DNA of 64,000 nt from CADEEX01 sp964577955 (GTDB taxonomy: Bacteria; Acidobacteriota; Vicinamibacteria; Vicinamibacterales; CAVVIG01): contig CAZOAZ010000009.1 of assembly GCA_964577955.1 (NCBI GenBank), positions 1 to 64,000 of the forward strand. The letters are read 5' to 3'. Position 1 is the stretch's first letter. The number at the start of each line of letters is the position of its first letter. Positions 42,764-51,149 of the stretch are shown here, one piece after another. A program made the position numbers and the translations under genes. A model generated the notes under the pieces. That model was not told the origin of the DNA and did not search any database. It saw nothing but the letters and a program-made list of their open reading frames with translations.

Positions 42764-43422
42764 GGCGAGGCGGGCGCGACGACGGCCCCGCCACTCCCCT
42801 TCAACTTGAATTCGGCATCGATGAAGAAACTGCCGAAGGTGACGACTTCGTCGCCGTCCTTCAGGCCGCTGGTGATCTGCGTATACAGCTCGCCCTGGAG
42901 TCCGGTGCCGATTGGCTGCGGCCAGTAGCGTCCGTCGCGCCGAACGTAGGCCACCCGCGAGTCGCCCTCCTCGATGATGGCCTCGTTGGGAATCGAGAGG
43001 AGGTCGCCGCGATCGGTCACGATCTCGACGACATAGCGCTTCGCGGTCTCGCGGCCGCGCGAAGCCAGCCTGAGGTCGACGCGAACCCGATCGCCGTCGG
43101 CGTCGACGCGCGACACAAAAGCCTGGACCATCGAAGAGCGCGTCTCGGTGGCGAAGGCGCGCGCACGCTGCCCGACCGCCACGTAGCGGCCCTCATTGGC
43201 GGGCAGGTCGACCGTCACGACCTGGTGGGTCGCGTCGGGCGTTCCGGCGGTTCGAATCCAGACCTGAATCGGGCGTATCGCGACCGCCGTCAGCGTCAGC
43301 GTGACGTCCGAGGCCTGGGCGTCGGAGACCGTCGTGCCGCTCGGGGCCGGGCGCGTGCGTGAACGCACGCCCTGAGCGGCAACGCTAGCCGTGAGAAGAA
43401 CAACGAGGAGAAGGACCTTCAC
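42760..43422 (-). CDS. Minimal membrane-fusion (adaptor) protein of the RND pump
   Basis: 220 residues, about half the usual length of RND adaptors. Signal peptide (VLLLVVLLTASVAAQG), then beta-barrel and membrane-proximal segments: VDLPANEGRYVAVGQRARAF and LSIPNEAIIEEGDSRVAYVRRDGRYWPQPIGTGLQGELYTQITSGLKDGDEVV, the latter typical of CusB/CzcB C-terminal domains. The N-terminal coiled-coil hairpin and lipoyl repeats that contact TolC are missing. The gene begins with GTG directly after the beta-propeller gene stop (TGA then GTG). Confidence 0.8.
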   Translation of the reverse strand: MKVLLLVVLLTASVAAQGVRSRTRPAPSGTTVSDAQASDVTLTLTAVAIRPIQVWIRTAGTPDATHQVVTVDLPANEGRYVAVGQRARAFATETRSSMVQAFVSRVDADGDRVRVDLRLASRGRETAKRYVVEIVTDRGDLLSIPNEAIIEEGDSRVAYVRRDGRYWPQPIGTGLQGELYTQITSGLKDGDEVVTFGSFFIDAEFKLKGSGGAVVAPASP

Positions 43423-44619
43423 TCAGTGGCAGTAATTATCCTTGCTATCCATGATGTGCGTACCCCAAGGATACAGCCCCACGTTCCGCACCTTTTCGAA
43501 GGCGTTGGTCTTGGCGTCGATGATGATGACCGCGTTCTCGGTCGAGTCCGCCAGATAGAGCTTTTCGTCCTTGGTATCCGTGGTCGCCGTCTCGAGCTGG
43601 ATGTTCGTCCCGAGCTTGAGACGGCCGGCCGGCTTCAGGGAGCTCATGTCGTAGATATAGACGAAGCCGCTCGTCGAGCTGATCACGAACGCCTTGCCGG
43701 CCGCGAAGTTCACGCCGGTCATGTCGGGGCCGGCCTCGAGCGTCGCCGCCACCTTCTGCGCCTGCAGATCGATGATCGAAATCGTCTCGTCGCCGTTGTT
43801 CGGGGTGATCCCGTACTTGCCGTCGTGGCTCAAATAGATCCGCCACGGATCCTTGCCGACGCGAATCACCTTGACGACCTTGTCCTCACGCGGGTCGATG
43901 ACACCGACCACGCCAAGGTCGCCGTCGGCCGCATACAGATACCGCCCGTCGTTCGACAGCGCGGCGATGTTGATGCCCTTGATTTCGCCGAGGTACTTGT
44001 CGGGATCGAGCTTGGCGACGCCCGGGACGTTGGCGATCTGAATCTTCTTCAGAAGCTCGTGGCGCCGCACGTCGACCACGCCGACCCAGTGCGCGCCGTA
44101 GTTGCCGACATAGGCCTTCGAGCCGTCCGGCAGGAAGGTCACGTTCAGCGGCTCGACGAAGCCCGGGATCGTCTTGATCTTCGACAGCGACACCATGTCG
44201 ATGACCGAAATCGAGTCGCCGTCGGGGTTGCCCTGGTAGTACCAGCGGCTGTCCGGCGAAAACGACAAGTGCTCGGGTGCGATGTCGACCGGAATGGTCT
44301 TCACGAGCTGCAGCGTCCGGACATCGATGACGTACGCCTTGTTGGCCCGCGTCCCGCCGGTCACGACATAGCGCCCGTCGGGCGACATCATCACCATGTG
44401 CGGATTGACGTTGTTGCCGAGAAAGACCCGCCCGATCATCTTCTTGGTCGGGATGTCCATGAATGCGATGTCGTTTGAATCACGGTTGACGATCATCACG
44501 ACCGAGGTCGGGTCGGTAATCTTGATCGCCGCGCCCTGCGCATCGACGACCACCAACGCGGCGCTCGCCAGCGCGGCCGTCACGCCGCCGACGATCAGAC
44601 GCCGTCCTGCTTTCACCAT
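43423..44619 (-). CDS. Secreted YVTN/NHL-type beta-propeller protein
   Basis: About 398 residues. Signal peptide (LIVGGVTAALASAALVVVDAQG), then six to seven propeller repeats of the YVTN kind: VMIVNRDSNDIAFMDIPTKKMI, GRYVVTGGTRANKAYVIDVRTLQLV, SKAYVGNYGAHWVGVVDVRRHE, DGRYLYAADGDLGVVGVID. Similar surface propellers occur next to metal and electron-transfer systems. The preferred start is ATG 44619, preceded by GAGGAG at 7 nt. It belongs to the operon that contains the OprB-like porin and the RND pump. Confidence 0.82.
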   Translation of the reverse strand: MVKAGRRLIVGGVTAALASAALVVVDAQGAAIKITDPTSVVMIVNRDSNDIAFMDIPTKKMIGRVFLGNNVNPHMVMMSPDGRYVVTGGTRANKAYVIDVRTLQLVKTIPVDIAPEHLSFSPDSRWYYQGNPDGDSISVIDMVSLSKIKTIPGFVEPLNVTFLPDGSKAYVGNYGAHWVGVVDVRRHELLKKIQIANVPGVAKLDPDKYLGEIKGINIAALSNDGRYLYAADGDLGVVGVIDPREDKVVKVIRVGKDPWRIYLSHDGKYGITPNNGDETISIIDLQAQKVAATLEAGPDMTGVNFAAGKAFVISSTSGFVYIYDMSSLKPAGRLKLGTNIQLETATTDTKDEKLYLADSTENAVIIIDAKTNAFEKVRNVGLYPWGTHIMDSKDNYCH

Positions 44620-44642
44620 GTTTGTACTCCTCGACACCATGA

Positions 44643-46292
44643 TTAGAACGATGCCTGCAGTCGAATGCCTGGCAGCAGATACCCGAACGTGCCTTCGCTT
44701 CCGGGCGAGTCGAGCACGTGCTGCAGCGAGAACGACAGCCGCAGCCGCTGCGTCAATTGGAAATTGTAGTACCCCTCGGTCAGCTTTTCGCGCTCGCCGG
44801 ACGCCAGGTTCATCTGCGCGTAGCCGATGCCCCAGGTATCCAGCGGGTTGAAGGCGAGGCCCGATCCGAACGAGATCCCACCGCTGACGTAGTCGTCGCG
44901 GTCGTCGGTCAGCTCTTGCGTGCCGTAGCGACCGAACAGCATGACCTTGTCGGTCAGCTTCTGGTCGATGCTCACACCCACGGCGCGGGTCGAGTCCACG
45001 TCGCCGTTGTTCGCGCGATACCAGAGCCGATAGTGCCCCTCTGGCAGCGAGAACGGCGTCATCGTGTAGCCGACTTCGGCGAGCGCATAAATCGAATCGG
45101 ACAGACTGTTCGCATCGGGGTTGCTCTGCTGCACGCCGATCCGGAAGCTGAACGCGTTCTTGGGATCGAATTCCGCGATCGCGCCGGTACCGTTGACCGC
45201 CAGACCCAACATCTGATTGTTCACCAGCGCGTCGCTCAGAAACTGCGTCGTCTCGTCGTTGGCGCCGGCGTTGCGGTCGAAGTAGTTCGTCAAGTCGAGC
45301 CGGCCCGCGGTCACCGCCAGCCGCTGCCCGAAGAACTCCGTTCTCAGCCAGACCTCGCGAAGGTTGAGCTCGTTCTGGTTCACGAGCCGGGCGGTGTAGC
45401 CGTTGATCAAGGTCAGCGACGGAATCTGGCGATCCGGCGGCGCGCCACTGAGCGCCACGACATCGGCGAAAAAGCTCGTGTACTGCGCGAGCTTGGCGGT
45501 GAAGAACAAGTCGGCGGAGGCCAGAGCGTAGGTGCCGGCGCCACTCGGCAGGTCGTCGCCTCGCGTACGGCCGGCCGCCTGCATCACGGTCGTCGCATCG
45601 ACGCCTACGGCGACCGCCTGGTCCGCGGCGCTGGACAACGCTTCCTCAATCTTTTCGCTGATCGTCTGGCGTCGATAGACACGTTCCCGCTGATAGGTCA
45701 CCGTCGGTTTCGCGCCCGGGGTCGGCTGATCGAACTCGTTGCCGTTCTGATCCACGAACACTTCGACGCGGCGAACCCGCGTTTCCGGCTCGGACAGGAC
45801 CGCGCTCGATTCGAGGTCCGCGAGGCGTTTCTCCAGCAGTTCGATGCGATCGAGGAGCGCCGCGCGGTCGCTGTCGGCGTCGCCGGCTTCGAGGCGCGCG
45901 TTCACCTCGAGATTGCTGTTGGCGCCGACGCTAATCCCCGGCTGGCGTCCCGGCTTGAAGCCACCCAGTTGCGCAACGATGTCATACGTGCCGGCGGGCA
46001 GACTCGGCAGGCTATATCGGCCATCGTCACCAGTGGTCGCGCTGAACTGCGTGCCGTTCGAGGCGTTGCTCGCGACCACGGTGGCGCCGACGACCGGATC
46101 GCCATTGGCCTTGGTGACGCGGCCGGACACGATCCCCAGTGCGGCTGGCATCGCCATTCCCGGCATCTGCCCCTGTCCGGGGCGAGCCTGCCCTTGCGGC
46201 TGCTGCGCGCGCGCCACGAGCGCTCCGCCGCAGAGAAACGTGGCGACCAGCACGGTGCGTAGACCGCGCTCGGCCCCGAGTCGACGATTCAT
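44643..46292 (-). CDS. OprB-like outer-membrane porin with N-terminal carboxypeptidase-regulatory domain and coiled coil
   Basis: 549 residues. Signal peptide up to ARAQQ, then a Met/Gln-rich stretch (GQMPGMAMPAALG). A carboxypeptidase-regulatory domain follows (about 55-125; GRVTKANGDPVVGATVVASN, DDGRYSLPSLPAGTYDIVAQ), then a short coiled coil (about 140-165, LLDRIELLEKRLADLE). A 16-strand-type porin region of the carbohydrate-selective OprB kind (LNLREVWLRTEFFGQRLAVTAGRLDLTNYFD) ends in LRLSFSLQHV...GIRLQASF. It is first gene of the pump operon, where a TolC-type channel would be expected. GAAAGGA precedes the ATG. Confidence 0.82.
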   Translation of the reverse strand: MNRRLGAERGLRTVLVATFLCGGALVARAQQPQGQARPGQGQMPGMAMPAALGIVSGRVTKANGDPVVGATVVASNASNGTQFSATTGDDGRYSLPSLPAGTYDIVAQLGGFKPGRQPGISVGANSNLEVNARLEAGDADSDRAALLDRIELLEKRLADLESSAVLSEPETRVRRVEVFVDQNGNEFDQPTPGAKPTVTYQRERVYRRQTISEKIEEALSSAADQAVAVGVDATTVMQAAGRTRGDDLPSGAGTYALASADLFFTAKLAQYTSFFADVVALSGAPPDRQIPSLTLINGYTARLVNQNELNLREVWLRTEFFGQRLAVTAGRLDLTNYFDRNAGANDETTQFLSDALVNNQMLGLAVNGTGAIAEFDPKNAFSFRIGVQQSNPDANSLSDSIYALAEVGYTMTPFSLPEGHYRLWYRANNGDVDSTRAVGVSIDQKLTDKVMLFGRYGTQELTDDRDDYVSGGISFGSGLAFNPLDTWGIGYAQMNLASGEREKLTEGYYNFQLTQRLRLSFSLQHVLDSPGSEGTFGYLLPGIRLQASF

Positions 46293-46493
46293 CGGAAGTC
46301 CTTTCGGAATGCGTCAACGCTTGCGCTCAGTGACGCGCACTGAGGGAGGCCGACACCCATGCCAAAACGCCCCAGTAGACTCCAAGTCGAGAAGAGACGC
46401 ACCTGAAGAGTTCCTGAACCGCTTTTGCGCGCTCAGGACGCTGCCATGGAGCTGTCACTTGTCGCTCATCCGACGCCCGACTATCATTCCGGC

Positions 46494-47171
46494 GTGGCTC
46501 ATTGGCGTTTGTCGTCGCGTGGCGCAGTACTGGGTGCCGTCCTGCTGACCGCGGGAGCCTGTTCGGCGCCGCCCAGCACCACGACGTCCTCCTCACCAGC
46601 CCCGCCGCTCTGGGGCGACATGAAGCCGGTCGTGTCGGTCAAGGAATTGATGCGCGACATGATCGACCCGATCGCCGACAACATCTTCGAAGCCGTCTCG
46701 ACGGTGATCGACAAGAACGGCACCGTCGAAACCGAACCGCGAACCGAAGCCGACTGGGATCGGATCCGGATGGGCGCCGTCACGCTGGCCGAAGGCGCGT
46801 ATCTACTCAAGATCCCGCGGCCCTTCGCCCCGGCCGGCGACGACAACGACAGCGGCGGTCCCGAGCCGCTCGAACTGTCGCCCGCGCAGATCAAAGCCAA
46901 GCTTGAAAAGGATCCGGTGCTCTGGAACGCCAAGATCGAGGCGCTCCGCAACGTCGGGCTCGAAGTGCTCGAGATCGTCAAGAAGAAGGACACCAAGCAG
47001 CTGTGGGCGGCGGCGGAAGATCTCGACGAGGCGTGCGAGACCTGTCATCTGATCTACTGGTATCCGGGTCAGCCGGCGCTCCTGGAGAAACTCGACAAGA
47101 AGCTCGAAGAGATGCACGGCCCCCGGGGCACGCTCAAGCTCGGCATGGATCCGCGGAGAACGACTCCCTGA
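46494..47171 (+). CDS. Lipoprotein c-type cytochrome, cytochrome c'-like four-helix
   Basis: About 225 residues from GTG 46494. The lipobox LTAGAC then starts the mature protein at residue about 24. The body is helical with one heme motif CETCH near residue 175 in the helix AAAEDLDEACETCHLIYWYPG, as in four-helix cytochromes c'. Distantly related to the 54218-54649 cytochrome. Likely a periplasmic electron carrier or a heme lipoprotein; the ligand set is not resolved. ATG 46446 is an alternative start with a longer n-region. Confidence 0.75.
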   Translation: MAHWRLSSRGAVLGAVLLTAGACSAPPSTTTSSSPAPPLWGDMKPVVSVKELMRDMIDPIADNIFEAVSTVIDKNGTVETEPRTEADWDRIRMGAVTLAEGAYLLKIPRPFAPAGDDNDSGGPEPLELSPAQIKAKLEKDPVLWNAKIEALRNVGLEVLEIVKKKDTKQLWAAAEDLDEACETCHLIYWYPGQPALLEKLDKKLEEMHGPRGTLKLGMDPRRTTP

Positions 47172-47187
47172 GAAAGCGAGAAGCACA

Positions 47188-47799
47188 ATGCGACATTCGA
47201 TGCTGGCGACCGCGGTAGCGCTGGCGTGCACGCTTGGCGCGCCCTCGCGCCTCACCGCGCAACGCGGCGCGGACGGTCAGGCGCCGCAGCGCGGCGCTGG
47301 CGGCCCCCAACGCGGGCTGCTCGGACGGCCCAGTCCGCCGCAGCCGCAGCAGAAGCAAGGGGTCGACTACTTCGTCGGCAGCTGGAGCTACTCGTGGACG
47401 GGCCGCGAGAGCGACATCACCGCCGGCCCGCGCACCGGCAGCGTCACATTTGCCGTGGCCGCCGCCAACCCGATGCAGCTGACCATCGCCGCCGAGGGCA
47501 CCGCGGAGGGCAGCGGCGCGTTCAAGGAAACCGGCACCTTCACCTGGGACGAGGCGAAGAAATCCGCCGTCATCCGCGAGCGCCTGGCCGGCGGCGTCGA
47601 CGTCGTCGGCACCGGCGACTGGACGTCACCGATCGCGATTCGCTATGAAAGTGAACCGATTCGCGTGAAGGGGCAGACGCTGAAACTGAAGCGGCTCTAC
47701 TCGATCCACTCGGTGGCGTCGTTTTCGGTGACCGAGGAATTGTCGACAAACGGTGGGCCGTTCGTCAGACTCGGCAACGGGACTTACTCGAAGAAGTAG
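47188..47799 (+). CDS. Secreted hypothetical protein (DUF1579-like)
   Basis: 203 residues. Signal peptide (VALACTLGAPSRLTAQ), a Gln/Gly/Pro-rich linker (about 27-55), then a compact beta domain containing YFVGSWSYSWTGRESDITAGPRTG and a terminal VTEELSTNGG. The strand order suggests a lipocalin-like or DUF1579-type fold. Lies 16 bp after the cytochrome gene and is probably cotranscribed. Role unknown. Confidence 0.65.
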   Translation: MRHSMLATAVALACTLGAPSRLTAQRGADGQAPQRGAGGPQRGLLGRPSPPQPQQKQGVDYFVGSWSYSWTGRESDITAGPRTGSVTFAVAAANPMQLTIAAEGTAEGSGAFKETGTFTWDEAKKSAVIRERLAGGVDVVGTGDWTSPIAIRYESEPIRVKGQTLKLKRLYSIHSVASFSVTEELSTNGGPFVRLGNGTYSKK

Positions 47800-47802
47800 C
47801 AC

Positions 47803-47828
47803 GGACCGGCTAAAGCCGGTCCCTACCG
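47803..47828. repeat. REP-like palindrome, CTACCG subtype
   Basis: GGACCGGCTAAAGCCGGTCC plus CTACCG, between convergent gene ends at 47799 and 47835. Confidence 0.9.
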
Positions 47829-47834
47829 AAGCAC

Positions 47835-49664
47835 CTACTCCACACCAAAGGCGAGCAGGACGTTGCCGGGTCGGCCGCCGAGCGCGCCGTACCCGGAATT
47901 CACGTAGACCATTCCGCCAGCGATCGCGGGACCCGGGCCACTCATCGACGCGCCTTTTGCGGGCACGCCGTTGACGGTCTCGAAGTCGCGGTTGGTGTCG
48001 AACTCCCAGATCACCGCGCCGTCCTTCGTCGCATAGGCGCGCAGGCCCCCGTCGTTCGAACCGGCGAACACGACGCCAGGGGCTGACGAAATCGCGGCCA
48101 GGAGCGCCGGCGTGCAGCCGCGGCCCCGTTCGCCGCACTTGAGCGGCGGCGCGGGCGTCATCCAGGCGCGCGCACCGGTCTCGAGGTTCACCGCGTGCAT
48201 CTGTCCAGCGGTCTGTAGATTGCCGTCGCCCACCGGGAAGTAGGCGTTCACGCCGTCGGTCGACGAGCCGAACTCCATGCCGCCAAGCGCGGTGCCCTGA
48301 CCGGCGCGATACTGCCAGACGATCGCCCCCTTGGCATCCGGATCCAGCGCCCAGCCGATGCCCGACTTCTGCCCGATGACAATCAGGTCCCGTCCGCGCG
48401 CCGTGGTCGTCAACATCGGTGCGTTGCCGAAGTCGAAGTCGGGACCGACGCTGCCGGCGGCCGGACAGTTGGCGGGATTTGCCTGATTGCAGCCGACGAC
48501 GAAGACGTCATGCTCGGTGACTTGCGAGACCCACGCGACCTTGCCGGTGTCGGCCTCGAGCGCCATGATGGCGTCGCTGGTCTTCTGCTGCGGCTCGGTG
48601 TACATGTTGCCGGTCGCGACGTAGATCATCCGCCGCTTCGGATCGACGGTCGGCGCGCCCCAGATGCCGGCGCCCGACGGTCCCCACCGCACGGCGCCGC
48701 CGGCGTTCCGGCCAATCGTGCGCGGCTCTTCGGGGATCGTATAGGTCTTCCACGCGATCGCGCCGTTCGTGAGACTCAGCGCGACCAGGCTGCCGCGGAA
48801 CGTGCAGCACTCATAACGAGGATTGTTGCCTTGCCCTTCCTCGCCTGACGCCACGCTCACATAAAGTCGGTTCTGAAAGATCACCGGCGCGCCCGTCACG
48901 TGGCCGCTCGGATGGGCGTCGATGTTCTGCGTCCAGACCAGTTCGCCGGTGGTTGCATTCACCGCGTAGACGTTGGAACGGCCGTCGCCGAAGTAGGCCG
49001 TCGCGGCGCCCCCGGCGCTCAGTCCGATCGTGATCGCCGATCGCACGCCCGCCTTTGCCTTGTAGGTCCAGTGGGTGCACCCGGTCTTCGCGTCGAGCGC
49101 GTAGACGGTGCCGTCCTGGCTGCCGACGAAGAGACGCCCCCCGGCGACGGTCGGCTGCGCGCGTGCGCTGTTCGCGCCGGGAAAGCCAAACGCCCATTTG
49201 AGCTTCAGGCGCGGAGTGGTCTCGGCCGAGAGCCCTGCCTGCGGATCGTTCTGGAAGCGCGCGTTCGTCGCGTCCGGCCCCCAACTGCTCCACGACGGCC
49301 CCTGCGCCGGAGTGAACGCCGGCGTTCCCGGGCCGCACAGGCTGGCCGACGACGAGCTACCGGCACCGACGCGGCGTCCGGTCAGGAATTCCGAAATCGC
49401 CAGACGCTCGGCGGGCTGGAGGTCGGCGCCTTGTTGGCGCATGACGCCGGTGGTCAGCGCGTCAAGAATCGCTTCGGGAGTCTTCTGGCGGAGCGATGCG
49501 ACGCTCGGAATGCGCGGATCGTCGCCGCCGTGGCAGGTGGCGCAGTAATTGGTGAAGAGCGACTGTCCCGCGGCGGTCGCCGGTGCGGCAGGTGTCTGGG
49601 CCAGCGCCGGTGCTCCGCTCGCCACGAGGGCAAGGAGGAGCACCGGGACACCTGATCTCGTCAT
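47835..49664 (-). CDS. PQQ-type beta-propeller dehydrogenase with N-terminal cytochrome c (PVA dehydrogenase-like)
   Basis: About 609 residues. Signal peptide (VLLLALVASGAPALAQ), N-terminal heme domain (SLFTNYCATCHGGDDPRIPS, CATCH; MRQQGADL holds a likely axial Met). A propeller follows with blades such as DGTVYALDAKTGCTHWTYKAKAG and WGIGWALDPDAKGAIVWQYRAG. This is close to polyvinyl-alcohol-dehydrogenase-type quinohaemoproteins. The start ATG at 49664 overlaps the stop of the 49661 gene (ATGA), so the two are cotranscribed. Substrate unknown. Confidence 0.82.
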   Translation of the reverse strand: MTRSGVPVLLLALVASGAPALAQTPAAPATAAGQSLFTNYCATCHGGDDPRIPSVASLRQKTPEAILDALTTGVMRQQGADLQPAERLAISEFLTGRRVGAGSSSSASLCGPGTPAFTPAQGPSWSSWGPDATNARFQNDPQAGLSAETTPRLKLKWAFGFPGANSARAQPTVAGGRLFVGSQDGTVYALDAKTGCTHWTYKAKAGVRSAITIGLSAGGAATAYFGDGRSNVYAVNATTGELVWTQNIDAHPSGHVTGAPVIFQNRLYVSVASGEEGQGNNPRYECCTFRGSLVALSLTNGAIAWKTYTIPEEPRTIGRNAGGAVRWGPSGAGIWGAPTVDPKRRMIYVATGNMYTEPQQKTSDAIMALEADTGKVAWVSQVTEHDVFVVGCNQANPANCPAAGSVGPDFDFGNAPMLTTTARGRDLIVIGQKSGIGWALDPDAKGAIVWQYRAGQGTALGGMEFGSSTDGVNAYFPVGDGNLQTAGQMHAVNLETGARAWMTPAPPLKCGERGRGCTPALLAAISSAPGVVFAGSNDGGLRAYATKDGAVIWEFDTNRDFETVNGVPAKGASMSGPGPAIAGGMVYVNSGYGALGGRPGNVLLAFGVE

Positions 49665-50935
49665 CGGCTGCTGGTCTGGCCGGAGGCCGGCGCTGGCGCT
49701 GGCGCGTCGACGGTGCCGAAGTAACCGATCAGCATTTCCTCCCACGTCTGTTCGCCCCAGCGAACCGTCGCGGTCGGGTCCGGATTGAACTTGTTCGCCG
49801 GCGAATTGTCGTAGTGCGCGACAACCATCAGCGTCGTCCCCTTCGGCAGGAACTTGGGCTCGGCGAGTTTGTAGGTGAGCTGCCAGTTGAAGTCGTACTT
49901 CGGTACGCTCAGCAGGACTTCTTCCTTGCCGTCGGGATAGATCGCCTTGTACATCACGTCCTTGCCGCGCACGTGCATGTGCGGATACATCGTGTTCAGG
50001 TACGTATCCTTCTGCATCACCTGCTTGGCCATGACTTCGTAGTTGGGATTTCCAGGCGGAATCGCGAACGTCGCGTTCGGCATCTGGCCGCCGCCGGCCT
50101 GGCGGAGCTTGGTCGGCGGTTCCTTGGCGAGGTAGACGCCGATCTGCAGTTTGTCCTTCACGACCTCGCCAATCGTCGTGTAGTGCATCTGCAGCACGAT
50201 GTCGGCGCCGGCTGGAATCTTCCGCGCCACGCCCTCTTCGTACATGCTGTCGACTCGGCCGGGCACATAGCCGCCGATGCCGCCAAGGTCGCGGCGCGAG
50301 CGATCACGCGTCGGGCTCGGTGGAACAGGCTTGCCGGCGCCCTCGACCAGATCGCTGATGATATGATGCAGCACGCGGCGATCCGCCGTCCGGTATTCGA
50401 TGCCGCGAATCCAGGTGTCTTCCTTGAGATTGGTGGGGATCGTGACGTAGGTGTACGGCACGGTGCCGTCAGCCGGAATGACGAACGGCTCGTTCATCTC
50501 GAAGATGAGATCCGGCTTGCCGTTGGCCCAGCCTTCCGTGAACGCGGGCAGCTTCGGCATGTCCGCCTTGCGGCCTTCGGGCAACCCGCCGTCGACCCAC
50601 GCCGCGATCGTCGCGATTTCCGCGTCCGACAGGCTCGGGTCGTTGGAGAACTTGCCGACGTGCGGATCGGCGCCCCAGGGCGGCATCACGCGGGCAACGA
50701 CCTTCTGCTTGACGGCGCGCGCCCAAGGCCGGACTTCATCGAACGTCGTCAGCGACATCGGCGCGATCGCACCGGCGCGATGACACTCGACGCAGGCCTT
50801 ATAGAGAATCGGCGCCACGTCCTTGCTGAAGGTCGGCGTCGCGGCGCTCGCCGCTGACGACAACGCCAGGGACCCCAGGATTGCGACCGCAGTGACCGTC
50901 CAGCGCAGGCCGGACGTTCGGCGTTCAACTCGCAT
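49661..50935 (-). CDS. Secreted cytochrome c domain fused to PHM-like copper monooxygenase domain, complete ligand set
   Basis: About 424 residues. Signal peptide (VTAVAILGSLALSSAASA) and a heme c domain (FSKDVAPILYKACVECH, MPPW). The C-terminal region has all copper-site motifs expected of the PHM fold: HH in RVLHHIISDLVEG, the LQMHY loop, HMH in YPHMHVRGK, and Met in EEMLIGYF. This is the best preserved of the three paralogues. PHM needs ascorbate in animals; here the fused heme could supply electrons. The start (ATG 50935) has GGAGG 6 nt before it. It overlaps the PQQ-dehydrogenase gene. Confidence 0.82.
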   Translation of the reverse strand: MRVERRTSGLRWTVTAVAILGSLALSSAASAATPTFSKDVAPILYKACVECHRAGAIAPMSLTTFDEVRPWARAVKQKVVARVMPPWGADPHVGKFSNDPSLSDAEIATIAAWVDGGLPEGRKADMPKLPAFTEGWANGKPDLIFEMNEPFVIPADGTVPYTYVTIPTNLKEDTWIRGIEYRTADRRVLHHIISDLVEGAGKPVPPSPTRDRSRRDLGGIGGYVPGRVDSMYEEGVARKIPAGADIVLQMHYTTIGEVVKDKLQIGVYLAKEPPTKLRQAGGGQMPNATFAIPPGNPNYEVMAKQVMQKDTYLNTMYPHMHVRGKDVMYKAIYPDGKEEVLLSVPKYDFNWQLTYKLAEPKFLPKGTTLMVVAHYDNSPANKFNPDPTATVRWGEQTWEEMLIGYFGTVDAPAPAPASGQTSSR

Positions 50936-51002
50936 GCATGCCTCCACGGCAAAGTCTACCCGGACTGCAGGCTTTCCGCCTGTGACAATCGGTGAAAAAA
51001 GC

Positions 51003-51059
51003 GGGGATTAGGGTGTCGGACACCGGAACAATCGCCGGGTGTCTGACTCCCTAATCCCC
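51003..51059. repeat. Long hairpin related to the GTGTCAGACAC repeats
   Basis: GGGGATTAGGGTGTCGGACACC-type left arm (51003-51024) and its complement ending CCCTAATCCCC (to 51059), about a 22-bp stem with an intervening GGAACAATCG loop. It lies between the 50935 gene start and the REP at 51061. Confidence 0.75.
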
Positions 51060-51060
51060 A

Positions 51061-51131
51061 GGTCCGGCTAAAGCCGTCCTTCCACTAACTCAGGACGGCC
51101 CGAGCTTCGTCGAAGGGCCGGACGCCACCGC
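51061..51131. repeat. REP-like cluster (degenerate)
   Basis: GGTCCGGCTAAAGCCG with a diverged right arm, then a GGCCCGAGCTTCGTCGAAGG segment and a terminal GGACGCCACCG tail, downstream of the receptor gene. Confidence 0.65.
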
Positions 51132-51149
51132 CGTCTGAAGCGCTACCGG

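Noticed and set aside
44718..46262. 514-residue open frame on the plus strand
   Set aside because: Shadow of the OprB-like porin gene on the other strand.
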